Shown: positions 1 through 11,335, counted from the first letter of the stretch. The stretch: 64,000 bases of DNA from Ochotona curzoniae (GCF_017591425.1 NW_024467121.1:17310707-17374706); one strand, 5' to 3'. Made by a program: numbers and translations. The notes: generated by a model from the sequence alone, not told the origin.

Positions 1-1768
1 TAGCAAAATGCAAGATAGATAGTGAAGAGGTCTCAGTTTGGGGAAGCTAGATCCAAGAATAATTATAGTAGGGCATGTTGGGGAAAATTGAAGCAAATTC
101 ATTATACCACTTTCGTGAATGATATCTGATATTGTTTTCCCAGTTCATCTTCCAAGAAGACAGAATTTATGGATGTAAAGCCAGCCCATGTGAACCAAGG
201 CTTTTATTACTAAAAAAGGAAGTTGGTATGTCAGGAACAATTGTAGCTGGCAACGCAAGTACATTTTATTTTTACCCTGATTACCAAACCTGTTCTATGG
301 CTTTAAATCCAAGTATTTATACAAGATCACAAGATTTTCCTTACTAGAAAACAATTTAAAAAACTTTTCTGTTTTTTTTTATTATTTTATTTTTTAAGAT
401 AAACAATTGGCCAGCACCTAAACCCAGAATTCATCATCAAGTCATTCACAAGTAGTGATTAGTGAATTAGTCTACTTTTAACTAAGCTACCTAGCAACTG
501 TTTTTTAGAAGAATAAAAGGTTTGTTCTAGATTTCAGTTCTGAGGTTACAGGTCAAAGGTGTACAGTCCTGTATGTTCTGCGTAGGTTTGAAGGAATGAT
601 CATATAGTCAGTCAGGAAGCAATGAGGGTGGCCAGACATTGGTCCCAATGGAGTCAAACAATCCACCCTGTCTTAAGAACCTCGTTCTGATAATCTGTAG
701 ATCTCCCACCAGCGTCCGCCTCAGGTATTAGGTCAACTTTCCACCTATATACGATGAACTGTTAACGGTCAGAAATCAGAGATTAAAGAGTTTGGTGAGA
801 GGTCCTGCTGCACCCATAATCTATGATTTTTGAAAACCATTTTGTTTGATCCCTCTATATAGTGACATCCTTAAAATATTAGCAAAACATAGAGATTGAT
901 ATATAATGACTTTTGATTTGGGGAGGAAAGTAATGAGTCCTTCTTGAACAAAGATAAAGAAGAAAGGCATTATCATATTTTATGTTCTAGTTAATTGATC
1001 AGATAATAAATAATGAAATTATTCTTCCCATTACATATGATCTTTGCTTTGTTATGCTGATGTTACTGGCATCTAAAAGTTTTGAGATAATAGATACACT
1101 GCTCTCATTAAAGCCAACTTCTCCCGTCATGCACTATCCAGTCTTACCTTCTCAAAGCATTTCCTTCTCCAATATCGCTTCCCTCAAGCATTACCAGATG
1201 TCTCTTCTTAATTGGATGATTTCCATTGGCATGTGACATTACTGTATTTCTTTGCAAACAAAAAAAAATAGCAGTTTTCTGAACTTGTTCTTCCATAATT
1301 GATGGAAAAAATTATACAAGAGCTTTCCTTCCACCATAAGCAACTAGAAAACTGGACAAAATAGGTATAAAATGATTGAGCACTAAACAACTTAGACAGG
1401 CCTTGTGTTTCTGAAGGCACTTTCTGGATGGCAGTACAGGAAGGGGAACCCAGGCAGAGATCAACAGTGTCAATGAGTTCAGGAGACTGAGATTTGAATA
1501 TGGAGAGGCTGAGGCAAATGAGATTTATTAGAAAAGTGCCAGGAATAAGGAATCTTTACCAAGAAAGCCCTCGGGAAATCCATGAAATCACCTTGGCCAT
1601 TGACTAAATTCTTATTCTCCAAAAGGGTATAAATGAGTGAGTACATGTCTTATGATTATCATTTGTATAATTTTATGTACCCACCCATATGTAAAGCATA
1701 AGAAGTAGATAATAATAAATGTTTCATTTTTCTTGAAGGACTGATTTGCAGAGAGCACATTAAAAATC
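1..1768. other. AT-rich DNA without identifiable gene
   Basis: No recognisable gene or well-preserved repeat. There is a T/A-rich tract near 370-393. The stretch 560-870 has the feel of a very old LTR relic but I cannot name it. The short open frames at 132-347 and 1054-1236 have no recognisable domain and no splice context. Confidence 0.6.
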
Positions 1769-2126
1769 AATGAGTAGTCATTGTTTAAAGATTCCTTTAT
1801 TTTTATATAAAAGACAAATTTACAGAGAGAGAGAGAAATAGAGATTAGAGAGAGACCGATCTTTCATCCACTGGCCCTAAATGGCCGCAAAAGCCAGAGC
1901 TGAGCTGATCCAAAGCTAGGAGCCAAAAGCTTTTTCTTGGTTTCCCACATGGGTGCAGAGGTCTAAGGCTTTGAGCTGTACTCCGCTGCTTTCCCAATCC
2001 ATAAGAATGGAGCTGGATCAGTAGTGGAGCAGCCAGGATTAGAATTGCTATTAATATGGGATGCTGGTGTTGCAGATGGAAGATTGGGCTGTTAAGCCAC
2101 CATGCCTGTTCTAATGAGTAAACATT
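1769..2126 (-). mobile_element. CSINE (lagomorph C-repeat), full length, with TSD
   Basis: Reverse-strand SINE. The A-tail side is at 1783-1815 (T/A-rich), followed by the GAGA-rich complement of the CT stretch, then the body containing CACATGGGTGCAGAGG, with the head at about 2100-2112. It is flanked by a 14-bp target-site duplication, AATGAGTAGTCATT at 1769-1782 and AATGAGTAAACATT at 2113-2126 (two mismatches). Many substitutions mark it as an older insertion. Confidence 0.88.
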
Positions 2127-2882
2127 TTAAGAAGTAAACTTTGTTAAGAAATCTAACTATTAGAAGTTTTTGTGAGCTTTTCCCTTTCTTTACCATACTT
2201 AGTTATTTTTTGGTAGAAATGTGATTATAATGACTTTAAAGCAAGTCACTAAATAAATAAACAAGACAAGTCACTCATTCCCTTGAAACTTAATTATCTA
2301 AGATTCTGATGAAAGTTTAACTTGATCAGAACAGTTAATTTTTGTTATCCTAACTAGAATTTTATTTCAGGACATCTCAATCAAAAGTGATTCAGCATTC
2401 TCATTTTCTTGGTTACAAAGCAAATGGTTAAGTACAGTTAGTCTTAATCCTTAAAAATAAAGGAACCTATTTTTCATATTCCTTGCTTTCCTTAAAAAAC
2501 AAGAATATGGTATAAAAAAAAAAAAAGCAAGCCACCATGGTTTGATTCTGTTATCTAGTCAGAAAGGAGAGGAGCAGAGATTTAGAGTGAAGATAATTTA
2601 ATTATGCAATTAAGAGTATTTCATGCAGAAAATTTTTCTTATTAATCTACCTTACTATCAAATAATCACACACAAATTTTATGCTAGTCAGAGTCTTTGA
2701 TTCAGGGAGTTCTGAATTACCACCAAGTCTACGAAAATCTATCACTCAATGTATACATTATGCTACAGTGTTTTCTGACTATTACCAGAGCTGTTTAGTT
2801 TAAAATTGAAGTTCCAGTTTGAAGCTTTTCTTTATGACAGCATGAATCTTTTTGTTATCCTCGGTAATTTGTCCTAATTCAA
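2127..2882. other. Unassigned non-coding DNA
   Basis: AT-rich, with an A-run at about 2513-2525. I see no gene and no identifiable repeat. Confidence 0.5.
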
Positions 2883-3380
2883 CAGTTCTCAAACACTTTA
2901 GGCTCGGTCCTCCTTTACGTTTTGTAATCCAATCTTGTGGATCTCCAAGAGTACTTGCTTTTATATATTATGAATCAATATTTCCTTTACACATTAAAAC
3001 CAATAAAATGTGAAGTATGAATTAATTAAATACAACATACAACCATTTATCTGTTTTCATAAAATGTATTATCTCAATATATTGATAGAATTTATCTCAA
3101 AAGTGAGAAAAGCAGCATTACTTTGCATTCTTGACAACCAATGTAATTTCTTACGTAACATGACAGCTGGGTTCTCATGCATTTTCCATTTGATCTGCTG
3201 TAATATCACATACCACATAACCTCTAGGAAACTTCATAGTACAGTTTTGGGAAACTGAAATGAAAGATGGCAAGTAATATCTTAACATTACCATCAAAAT
3301 AGTTTTGACTTAACAGAACTCAACAGGTGTGCCAAGCGTTACTTTGAGGATGCCTGTCATAACCACTTTGAAGAATTCTG
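2883..3380 (+). mobile_element. hAT-type DNA transposon relic (Charlie-like, non-autonomous)
   Basis: The left end reads CAGTTCTCAAACACTTT. The right end, read in reverse complement, starts CAGAATTCTTCAAAGTGG; the two are imperfect terminal inverted repeats of the CAGNNGTTCTCAAA type seen in mammalian hAT/Charlie elements. The roughly 500-bp AT-rich interior resembles a known mammalian MITE-like element from memory. No 8-bp target duplication survives. An 82-codon open frame inside (3010-3258) shows no transposase motif and is probably chance. Confidence 0.62.
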
Positions 3381-4376
3381 CTTCGAGTCTCCTGATGGGT
3401 ATTATGTGACTCATTAAAATTTTTTTTTTTGCTTTGGTTTCTATGGCAAAACATGATTTCATTTCAGTTGATATGATGAAACAGTACTTTTAAAAGTAAA
3501 ACTATAAACGAATTTAGCATACAATTTATCTGAGCCAAGAACAACTGCTAAATCAGCATGCAGGAGAGGTTCAGGGAGCCCCACCTAAATGATGGAGAGG
3601 CAGGCAGTAACTGTAGACAAAAGAAGTCGTGTACAGAAATAGCTTGATTGGTTAAAGCTCAGCATCTGCCTTCTTAGGCCAACATGTGATGGGAAATTGG
3701 CCTTAAATGGATTTAATCAGTTGGTAGCCAGTGATGGGCTCAAAGTAGGCTACTGTAATCAACTGGCACTCAGCCACTTGTTATAAATGTACTTTTTCAT
3801 TTTTTATAAAGGAAAAAATGTGTTTTCATGATCCTGTAAAAGTTAATGATCCCTCAGGTATTTTTTTTTTTTTTTTTTAGCTATGAAAGGGAATTTAAGT
3901 CCTCTAGAATTAGCCCTGGCCACTATAACTACCTCTCCATGCCTCCCCTACAGTCTGTCTTACCTGTGATTTCCTAATGTCTTGGAAAAATTAGATCTTC
4001 ATAGTCTAGAGCTCAGAAAAAAATGCTTTAGAAATGTTTAAAGTTCGTCTCTTGAAAATTCCAAATCTCCTAAAAGACATGATCAAGACAGATAAAAATT
4101 ATATGCTTGGATTTGTGAAACTAAGATGGAAGATAATTAATATTCTCAAAGTTAGACAAAAGCTCTTGACTCTAATCATTATATAATTAGAAATAATCTT
4201 TTGCGAACAACATGAATGAAAGGAATTGGCAAAGTCAACCTATTTTCTTTTTTATTCCATTGTGCCCAGCTCTCCAAAATGCTTACAGATAAGTTTCTTA
4301 GAGATATTTAAATGGAAATAAAGCTAGATTTTCAAATTAACTTATGAGTTTTAGCTACAAAAATACACCGCTTTAG
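3381..4376. other. Unassigned non-coding DNA, possible old LTR
   Basis: Poly-T tracts occur at about 3420-3431 and 3860-3878. The stretch 3490-3790 has the base composition and phrasing of an old ERV LTR, but I cannot identify it. No gene is visible. Confidence 0.4.
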
Positions 4377-5814
4377 AATATTCCTAAACATGACAGGAAA
4401 CAGCCCAGAACAGGCCATGGAAAGTTACCCACTGGCATACATTTGGCAGGGGTCGGGGGAAGACCAGGCTGAATCTGTCCACATCATCCACTGGCAAATC
4501 CAAGCACCAGAACAGTGTGGGTCGAGCCAGGTTTGGTCGCAATAAAGACTAGTGCACAATACAGAATGCCAAGGAGAGGTTGCCTGTACCGGAAGGAACC
4601 GCAGCTCCCAAGCAGCAAGCGTGAGAACAAGGAAGGGAGGGGGCAGAGCCAGTAGAGGAATAAGGGGTGGTTCCTTTGCTGGACAGCTATTCCCGCTGGA
4701 GAGCTTGGGCTGGGATGAGGGCATACCAGTCTAGGCAGGGCTACAACACCTGTACGCCTCATGTGGACTAGATCAGGGAAAAGCCAGGCTGAGCTGATTA
4801 TTCCTACTGGTGCAAACAAAATTAGAGTGGGTGAGGGTTGTTTGGGCTTAGCCACAGCATCAGCTGGCAGAAGTTGGCACTGGGGGCTAGTTCTGTCAAG
4901 TCAAACCACAGAACTATCTGGAGAGTGCATAATCTGGGAGTGGGAGAGGCCTGGGAGGGAAATAGTGGGCTTCTCCCTTTTGGGTTACCACTCCTATGGG
5001 AGGGCATAAAATTAGGACAGCGGCTGGAGTGGAATGGGATGTGGGACAGACTGGACTACTGCTACACATACTGGCAAACCAGGGTAGCGGGCAGGCCTGG
5101 TGAGGGTTATTGTGGGTCACTCCAACTAGGCTGTAGCTCCCACTGCTTTATGTGAGGGCTGAGTATGTGTTGGGCAGAACCAGGCTGGACTGCAATACCC
5201 ACTGGTTCCAGTGGAAGTCGGGGTTGAAAACAGAACCAACCCAGCAATTGCAACCACCAGCAAATTGGGGCGATAGACTGTGCCAGGCTCTGTACTTGCT
5301 AGCACATACAAGAATCTGGTTTGAGAACACCTCAGATAGAGTTTCTTTGGAGATCACCCCAATCGACATGCCAGACTCAGAACCCTAACCAAGAAAAGAC
5401 AGAAGACAGAACAAGTCAACCAACCATTTCAGCTATATCTTGGCAGTGAAATACAGGGCAAACAGAGACTCTATGATGGATTATGTCTATCAGTGGATTC
5501 TTCAAAGACCTCATAGTGCTTGGAGTGGCAAGATTGGCAGCGATTCATAACTGTTGAATATCAAAACCACTTGAGCAAGAACCTCAGAGCATACCCTATA
5601 TCCGGGACCTGGGGAGAGTGGAAAATTGGGTGGGCCTTCTCCCTTAATACCCCCCCCCCTTAATCATGAAGGAAAAAATATGGAAAAAATAATAGTCTTA
5701 CCTACTTTCCTGTAGCCCTTGAACCTTTTTTACCCTAATTAACTATGTAACGATTGCCAAAATATAATAAAAAAATTATCAAAAAAAGCAAAATAAATAA
5801 ATATTCCTATACAT
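4377..5814 (+). mobile_element. Poly(A)-tailed retroposon, copy A of a 1.2-1.4 kb family
   Basis: An insertion of about 1.4 kb, GC-richer than its surroundings, with an A-rich 3' end (about 5757-5799). It has a 15-bp target-site duplication, AATATTCCTAAACAT at 4377-4391 and AATATTCCTATACAT at 5800-5814. The body contains degenerate units built around CCAGGCTGGACTGCAA..CCCACTGG, roughly 60-100 bp each. From about 4758 onward it aligns with copy B at 28757-29997; the last ~120 bp also matches copy C. Several overlapping open frames of 60-123 codons on both strands reflect GC content, not genes. It could be the 3' untranslated region of a lagomorph L1 lineage or a separate SVA-like composite retroposon. 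Confidence 0.82.
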
Positions 5815-6240
5815 TTTGCAAAACTGCCTGTTGAGCTAGATGGCAATGAATGGAGGCCATTAAAGTATATTAGGCACAAATATCTGTGTGCTCTGGTTCC
5901 TGACTGTGCAACAAATTATCATGGAGCCTAATGGCATAAACATCCCTTTTATTTTACTTGCAGCTTTGTAGGTCATTGTTCAAGAAGGGCGTGGCGGAGC
6001 AGTTGTCATTTAGGGTCTCCTACAGCTGCGGTAAGAATTTGGCTGGGCTGCAGCGATCTGAGGGCTCTGCTAAGGTGTGTGTCCAAGTTGGCTCACTTTC
6101 CCAGCTGGCAGCTGAGGCTTTTTGACAGCTGAAATTTGACTGCCCTGTCAATCAGAATGCCAATACGTGAACTTTCCAGTATGACAGTTTCAAACTTCTT
6201 AGGTGACATCTAGTTGGTTTACCCTGAGAGAAGTGCTAGA
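5815..6240 (-). mobile_element. Probable old MLT1/MaLR-like LTR relic
   Basis: The sequence at about 5885-6240 resembles the antisense of a mammalian-wide LTR repeat: an ACAAATTAYC-type start, a 'cagctttgtaggtc' phrase, then 'ggctgggctgcagc.atctgagggctc'. It is strongly diverged, with no intact LTR ends or target duplication. The family assignment is from memory. Confidence 0.4.
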
Positions 6241-7152
6241 AGAGAATTTCTTTTTTATTCTCAGCTGGCTTCTGAAGTCATTCAGCATCTCTTGTCCACT
6301 ATATTCTGTTAGATAAAAATAAGTCATTAGGGTCATCTGCCTTTCATTGGGAAGTATTTTCAATAATTTACAGACATGCTTAGAATCAACATGTCCTGCA
6401 AGTCTGAGAGTGGCTCTTTAACATTTTCAAAGGAACAAACACATTTTCCCAGAAAGACATTAATAGTGGTAAAGGCTCATTGTGTGTTTATCGTAATTTA
6501 AAATATGCAGGATCACATGAAATTATTTGTATTCAAAACTCTTATTTTGATTCTGTTAATGTGGTCCACTCTGTGCAAAGGATGCATCATTTTTTTTTTT
6601 CAGAAAACAGAATCCGAAGCATTCTTTTCCTTTTACATTTATTTGTTAAAAGCTGCAGATTGCTACAGTTACTGTTATGTATTATTGTATTAAAAATTCT
6701 TGAGATAAGCTCTAAGTCAAAAAGCTATTGAGGGAGAAATTTTCCTTAATCCTCTGAGTCATGAAAACACACTTAGTATGTGCACAAGCAAAAGCAGAAT
6801 ATGTGTGTATAGAAGGCAGAGGGCTGATGAACGTAACTTTGTTTATGGAGTTCAAAGGAATGGACAAGACAAGTAAAAAGAAATTATGTGGAATTACAGT
6901 AATCAGGAAATGAAGGAGGCTGTTAGCCTGATTCTTAAAATTAAAAGTGTTGATCACCTTCAAGCAGAGGTAAATTGCAAGGGCCTTGGACATTGGGTTG
7001 ACTGAAAGTCAACCAGATATAGGAGGTTAACCACAAGAAGAATTTAAGAGGAATTAAAATGGAGCAATTAAAGTTAGGTCTGAGAATTATAGCCCCATTA
7101 AACCAAGTTGAAATTAATATTAATTAATAGAAGTAAAGTGATATATGTCTTC
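6241..7152. other. Unassigned non-coding DNA
   Basis: No gene and no clear repeat. Overlapping open frames at 6480-6731, 6505-6693 and 6712-6993 lack recognisable domains. Confidence 0.5.
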
Positions 7153-7465
7153 TTAAAATACTGTTTATCTGAAAGGCAGATCAACAGAGGCAAAGAAGAC
7201 AAAGAAAAGCAGAGTTTTTCATCTGTTCTTTTATTCCCCAGATGGCTGCAACAGTCAGGTTTAGGCCACACCAAAGCCAGGAGCCAAGAGCTCCATCCTG
7301 GCCTCCCAGATGAGTAGCAGAAGTCCAACTACTTGGGCCATTCTCTGCTGCTTTCCCTGAGTCCATTAGCAGAATGCCAGGTTGGAAGCAGAGCATCCAG
7401 TACTCACACCAAAACTCCAATTTGGGATGTCAACATTCACAAGTAGCAGCTTAACTCACTGTGGC
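7153..7465 (-). mobile_element. Older CSINE copy, interrupted at its head
   Basis: Reverse-strand C-repeat of an older subtype. The A-tail side is near 7153-7180, the body has 'agccaggagccaagagct' and 'gctgctttccctgagtccattagcag', and the head 'gtggcaccatgc' is at 7461-7472. The next SINE was inserted within the head sequence and duplicated it. Confidence 0.78.
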
Positions 7466-7824
7466 ACCATGCTTTTATTTTATTTTAACTTTAAAAAAGA
7501 TTTATTTATTTTTATTGGAAACTCGAATATCCAGAGAGGAGGAGACAGAGAGGAAGACTTTCTGTCTACTGATTCACTCCCCAAGCAGCTGCAGTGACTG
7601 GAGCTGAGCCATTCCAAAGCCAAGAGCCAGGAGCTTGTTCCGGCTTTCCCACAAGGGTACAGGATCCCAAGGCTTTCAGCCGTTTCCAACTGCCTTCCCA
7701 GGCCACAGGCAGGGATCTGGATGAGAAGTGGGACCACCAAGATTAGAACTGGCGCCCATATGGGATCCTGGCGTTTACAAGGTAAGGACTTCATGCTACC
7801 ACACCGGGACCATGCTTTTATTTT
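7466..7824 (-). mobile_element. CSINE inserted into an older CSINE, TSD 16 bp
   Basis: Reverse-strand, full-length SINE at 7482-7808 with a 16-bp direct repeat ACCATGCTTTTATTTT at 7466-7481 and 7809-7824, identical in both copies. The body keeps 'gcgcccatatgggatcc' and ends 'ccacaccggg'. The duplicated target includes the head of the older SINE, which gives the order of insertion. An open frame of 140 codons on the minus strand here (7480-7902) is entirely SINE sequence. Confidence 0.9.
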
Positions 7825-7860
7825 TAATGTGGAGCTTTTAAAATAGTAAGTCAAAAGAGG

Positions 7861-8000
7861 GGCCTTGCATGATGACTCAGTGGTTAAATCCTTACCTTGC
7901 ATGCACCGGGATCACATATGGGAGCCAGTTATTGTCCTGGCTCTGCCACTTTCCATCCAAGCTCCCTGCTAGTGACAGGAGAAAGCAGTAGACGGGCATG
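7861..8000 (+). mobile_element. 3'-truncated CSINE fragment
   Basis: Forward-strand head and first half of a C-repeat: GGGGCCTTGC start, box-A-like GATGACTCAGTGG, then 'cttaccttgcatgcaccgggatcacatatggg'. It stops after 'gaaagcagtagacgggcatg' and lacks the CT-rich part and tail. Confidence 0.72.
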
Positions 8001-8040
8001 TCATATTTTATTAAAGATTTATTTATTTATTTCAATATTT

Positions 8041-8330
8041 TAGTAAAGATTTGTTTATTATTAATTAAAAAGCAGATTTATAGAGAGAAGTAGAGACAGA
8101 GAGTAAGACCTTCCATCCACTGATTCACTCCCAAAAAAGCTGCAACAGCCAAAGCTGAGCTAATCTCAAGCCAGGAACCAGGAGCTTCTTCGGGGTCTCC
8201 CACATGGGTGCATGGTCTCAAGGCTCAAAAAATCATCCTTGACTGCTTTCTTAAGCCATAGCAGGGAGTTGGATGGGAAGTGGAGCATCTGGGACATGAA
8301 CCAACACCCATTTGAAATGCTGTCAACCCC
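8041..8330 (-). mobile_element. CSINE, left arm of a duplicated inverted SINE pair (copy 1)
   Basis: Reverse-strand SINE carrying unusual shared variants, CCCAAAAAAGCTGCAAC and CTCAAGGCTCAAAAAATC. The same variants occur in the SINE at 16797-17118; over about 175 bp I count only about six differences. A deletion of roughly 30 bp near the head distinguishes this copy. About 50 bp of non-SINE spacer (8331-8380) separates it from the forward SINE that follows. Confidence 0.85.
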
Positions 8331-8380
8331 TTTCCCTGTTTTCTTAAACACAGTGGATGTTTTAGAAAATCACCTAAAAC

Positions 8381-8693
8381 ACTGATACGGTAGCCTAGTG
8401 CCTAAAGTCCTCACTTTGCACATTTCAGGATCCCATATGAGAGCCAGTCCATGTCCCGGTGGCCCCATATCCCATCCAGCTCCTTGCTTGTGGCCTGGGA
8501 AAGCAGTCAAGGATGTCCCAAAGCCTTGGGACCATGCACCCATGTGGGAGACCCAAAAGAAGCTCCTGACTCCTGGCTTTGGATCAGCTCTGTTTTTTGT
8601 GGCCATTTGAGGAGTGGACCAGTAGATGGAAGAGCTTCTCTTTGTCTCTTCTTCTCTCTGCAAATCCAATAAAAATAAAATGAATATTTTTGA
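8381..8693 (+). mobile_element. CSINE, right arm of a duplicated inverted SINE pair (copy 1)
   Basis: Forward-strand SINE with the diagnostic variants CACATTTCAGGATCC and GAGAGCCAGTCCATGTCCC, both shared with the forward SINE at 17168-17468. It ends in CCAATAAAAATAAAATG. No convincing target duplication is visible on the right side, in contrast to the 17-kb copy. Confidence 0.85.
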
Positions 8694-9607
8694 AAAAGTC
8701 CGAATATAGCATAAAAACGAAATCCTCTATGAATTTAAGATGATAATTCACCCTTTGCCTTTCTCCTGGATTATTGCTGTCTTCCTAACTGTGCACATGT
8801 TTTTGCCTTGGAAAAAAAAAAGTTCCTTTAAAATCTAGGTCAGTTTCAAAACTTTCTGGGTGAAAAGCAAATGCCCTTCACTCTCTGGTTCAGTCTACCT
8901 GCCCTATCCCTGCCATCAGTCCTCTCACCTCACCTCCCTTCCTTACTCATCTTCCCCCATCCTGGGTTTGGGGGCTCTGCCTGGAATGCCAGCCCCCTTC
9001 CCCAGTAGCCCTTGGCTCACCCATTTTCTTCCTGTCTTGAGGAAATCCAAGAATGAATGTGTCTGACAGACCCTTGATGATTTAGGTTGAGAACTCAAAA
9101 TAAACCTCTTGCATTGGGACATCAACATGGACGTTGTGAGAGCAGAGATCCATGGAGAAAGGATGTACATAAAAGAGAAATGTGTGTAAATATTAATTAG
9201 GAACCATAGTTTAAAGGATGAGTAGTGGAGAAGAACAAAAGGAGAGGGCAGGGAGTTCACAGGAAGCAGAGCAAACGCTCAGTAGTAGTGACTGAGGAAC
9301 AGATATCAAATACTTCTGTGTTAAGTCGGGGAAGACTAAAATAGGCTCTTGACTTGGGAGCAGAACAGCTGGCAGAGTTTTCATGGAGTGTGAGGCAACA
9401 GCTTGGTGGCCCCTGTCCTGACATCACCAGGTAGGGTGGTGTTGACACACATGTTAGTGATAACAGCATGTGAGTGTAACTTTTTTCCTAGCCTATTACA
9501 GCTGCTCAGAAAAAGGACCACAGAAGGGTGAGAAATTTATCTAGAGTTTTGGTTTTTTTTACGTTGTTGAAGAACAAAACAAATGCTATAATTACTTCTT
9601 TAAAAAG
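8694..9607 (+). other. Mostly unassigned; possible L2 fragment at about 8880-9045
   Basis: The stretch around 8960-9010 includes 'ctctgcctggaatgccagcccc', which resembles an internal part of the mammalian L2 LINE in forward orientation. The rest (to 9607) shows nothing identifiable. The opposing open frames at 8860-9066 and 8943-9260 are shadows of this pyrimidine-rich DNA. Confidence 0.42.
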
Positions 9608-9750
9608 AACATGAAGGAAACAATATGGAAATAATAGTCTTATCCACTTTCCTATAGCCATGGAACATTTTTACCCTAATTAACTAGGAAAGATTGCCAA
9701 AAATATAATTAAAAAAACAACAAAAACAAACAAACAAACAAAAAACACAA
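9608..9750 (+). mobile_element. 5'-truncated copy C of the poly(A)-tailed retroposon family
   Basis: From CATGAAGGA at about 9610 the sequence follows the 3' terminus of copies A and B: 'atatggaaataatagtctta', 'ctttcctatagcc', 'accctaattaact'. It ends in an A-rich tail with CAAA repeats to about 9748. The lack of everything upstream fits ordinary 5' truncation during reverse transcription. Confidence 0.8.
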
Positions 9751-10356
9751 GTCAATCTGATTAACCTTCAAGTTCAATAAACATCTACCAGTGAAGAAAC
9801 TCACTGGGCAGATTGCAGAAAGAAAAATCAGAGATGATTTTGTGCTGGGAATGGGGACAGCTTGGAATGATTGTGATAATTAAGGATTAAAGGTTGACAC
9901 CATCGATACAATGAATCTGCTAGCCTGTAGAAGTTTAATTTTTTGTTTGTTTGTTTAAGTTGCATTGCTAGTTACCTAGGAAAAAACATTTTTGTCATGT
10001 CCAGCAAAGAGTGGTGCTCCAAGTCACTGAGAACTCTTTATCAGCAATGGCTGTTAGAGCTGGCTGTGACAAAGCCCAGCATTCCACTTTGATACCTGTT
10101 AGGCAGGGCTGCTGTAACTAGGAACCTTTCCTTTCATGGTATGCAGAGAAAGAAGGAGAAATATTGCCCTCATGTCCCTTCCCCCTCCCCAAAATGGCAG
10201 ATCTTGAAATCTAAACTAGATAAACAGGGAGAAGACAAGAGGTTGAAAGCCCAGTTGCTCTCCACATTCTTGAAGTGCAATTTTAAGGGTGCTTTTTAAG
10301 CAAACAAGCTAGAAGAAAAGGAGGTCATGACTGCAGAAAGGGATGTGTCTTTTTGT
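9751..10356. other. Unassigned non-coding DNA
   Basis: Nothing identifiable beyond a short TTTG-rich run at about 9938-9957. Confidence 0.5.
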
Positions 10357-10645
10357 TGGAACACTGTAACCACACACCACAGGCAACGTACAGCCAACTG
10401 TGTTTCTCAGTTTTGTAGACTGATGAAGACCAAGACCAAGTCAGACTCTGCACCTCAGGAAGGCCCACTTTCTGGTTCATAGCTGGCTCCCCCTAGCTGT
10501 GTCCTCACATGATGTAAATGTTAAAGGGTCTCTTTTATTAGGGCAAAGGCTGGGGCCCTAATCTAATCAATATTGAAAGGCTCCACTTTCTAATAGCTCG
10601 CATAGGTGATTAGATTTCAATGTTGATTTCCCCCCATAATGTCAA
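10357..10645 (-). mobile_element. Probable MaLR/MLT1-like LTR relic
   Basis: Antisense phrases such as 'gtgtcctcacatgatg', 'gggtctcttttattagggca' and a following 'ctaatagctc..aggtgattag' fit the mammalian MaLR LTR pattern also seen at 12474-12812. Ends are not preserved. Confidence 0.5.
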
Positions 10646-11180
10646 CTTGTGATTCTAGTCATGTTACAAATTCAAGAATGTATTGGTGGGTTGGGAGTGC
10701 TGGCAGACTAAGTGGCTGAAGTAGAACTAATGAGGTGATCGGGTGAAACCTGCCAGCCAGTGTACTGGATTGCCATCTTCCTAGACTTTGCAGTTTGTTG
10801 GCAGTTGATGGCAATAGTGGCAGAACAGAAGAATGAGGAGGCTGGTTGATATTGTGAGCATCAAAGAACCAGAAAGCTACAGTGGTCTGGGAAGAGCATG
10901 CCGGAGTAAGGCAGACGAGGATACCTTCCTGAGCTAGGCACTGTCGAGAGAGTTCAGGCCTTCATTATAGCCACTCTGTCATAATATTCCATTAATCCTC
11001 AGGTCAACCCTTTGATGAATGTACTGCTTGATTTATTTCTGAGAGTAGTAGGTCTTTGGTGTATTTTTACACATATGACTGTTGTGTGAGAAGATGCTAG
11101 GAACCAACATTGTTTACAGATGAATTCCTTTCCATGGCTTTCTTGTTTCTTAGCTTCCAAAATGATTGATGTCTCAAGTA
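10646..11180. other. Unassigned non-coding DNA
   Basis: No gene or repeat recognised. Confidence 0.5.
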
Positions 11181-11335
11181 TCTGGATTCAAAATAGAGCC
11201 CTGATGCGTGCTAGCTGTGTGACTTTGGACAGGTTAGCAAATCTCTCTAAATATCAGTTTTTTTCATCTGTCAAATGGGGCTAAGGTGTAGTAAAGGTAA
11301 AATAATATATAGAAATACTGTAAAGTAGAGATCAG
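11181..11335 (+). mobile_element. MIR (ancient tRNA-derived SINE) fragment
   Basis: Contains 'ctagctgtgtgactttgg' followed by 'aaatctctctaaatatcag' and 'catctgtcaaatgggg', the core order of a forward MIR. This is mammalian-wide and old. Confidence 0.75.

Noticed and set aside
4425..5388. Many overlapping open frames of 60-123 codons on both strands
   Set aside because: They fall inside retroposon copy A, occur in several frames at once, and are not kept in copy B.
7480..7902. 140-codon minus-strand open frame
   Set aside because: It is the sense strand of a CSINE.
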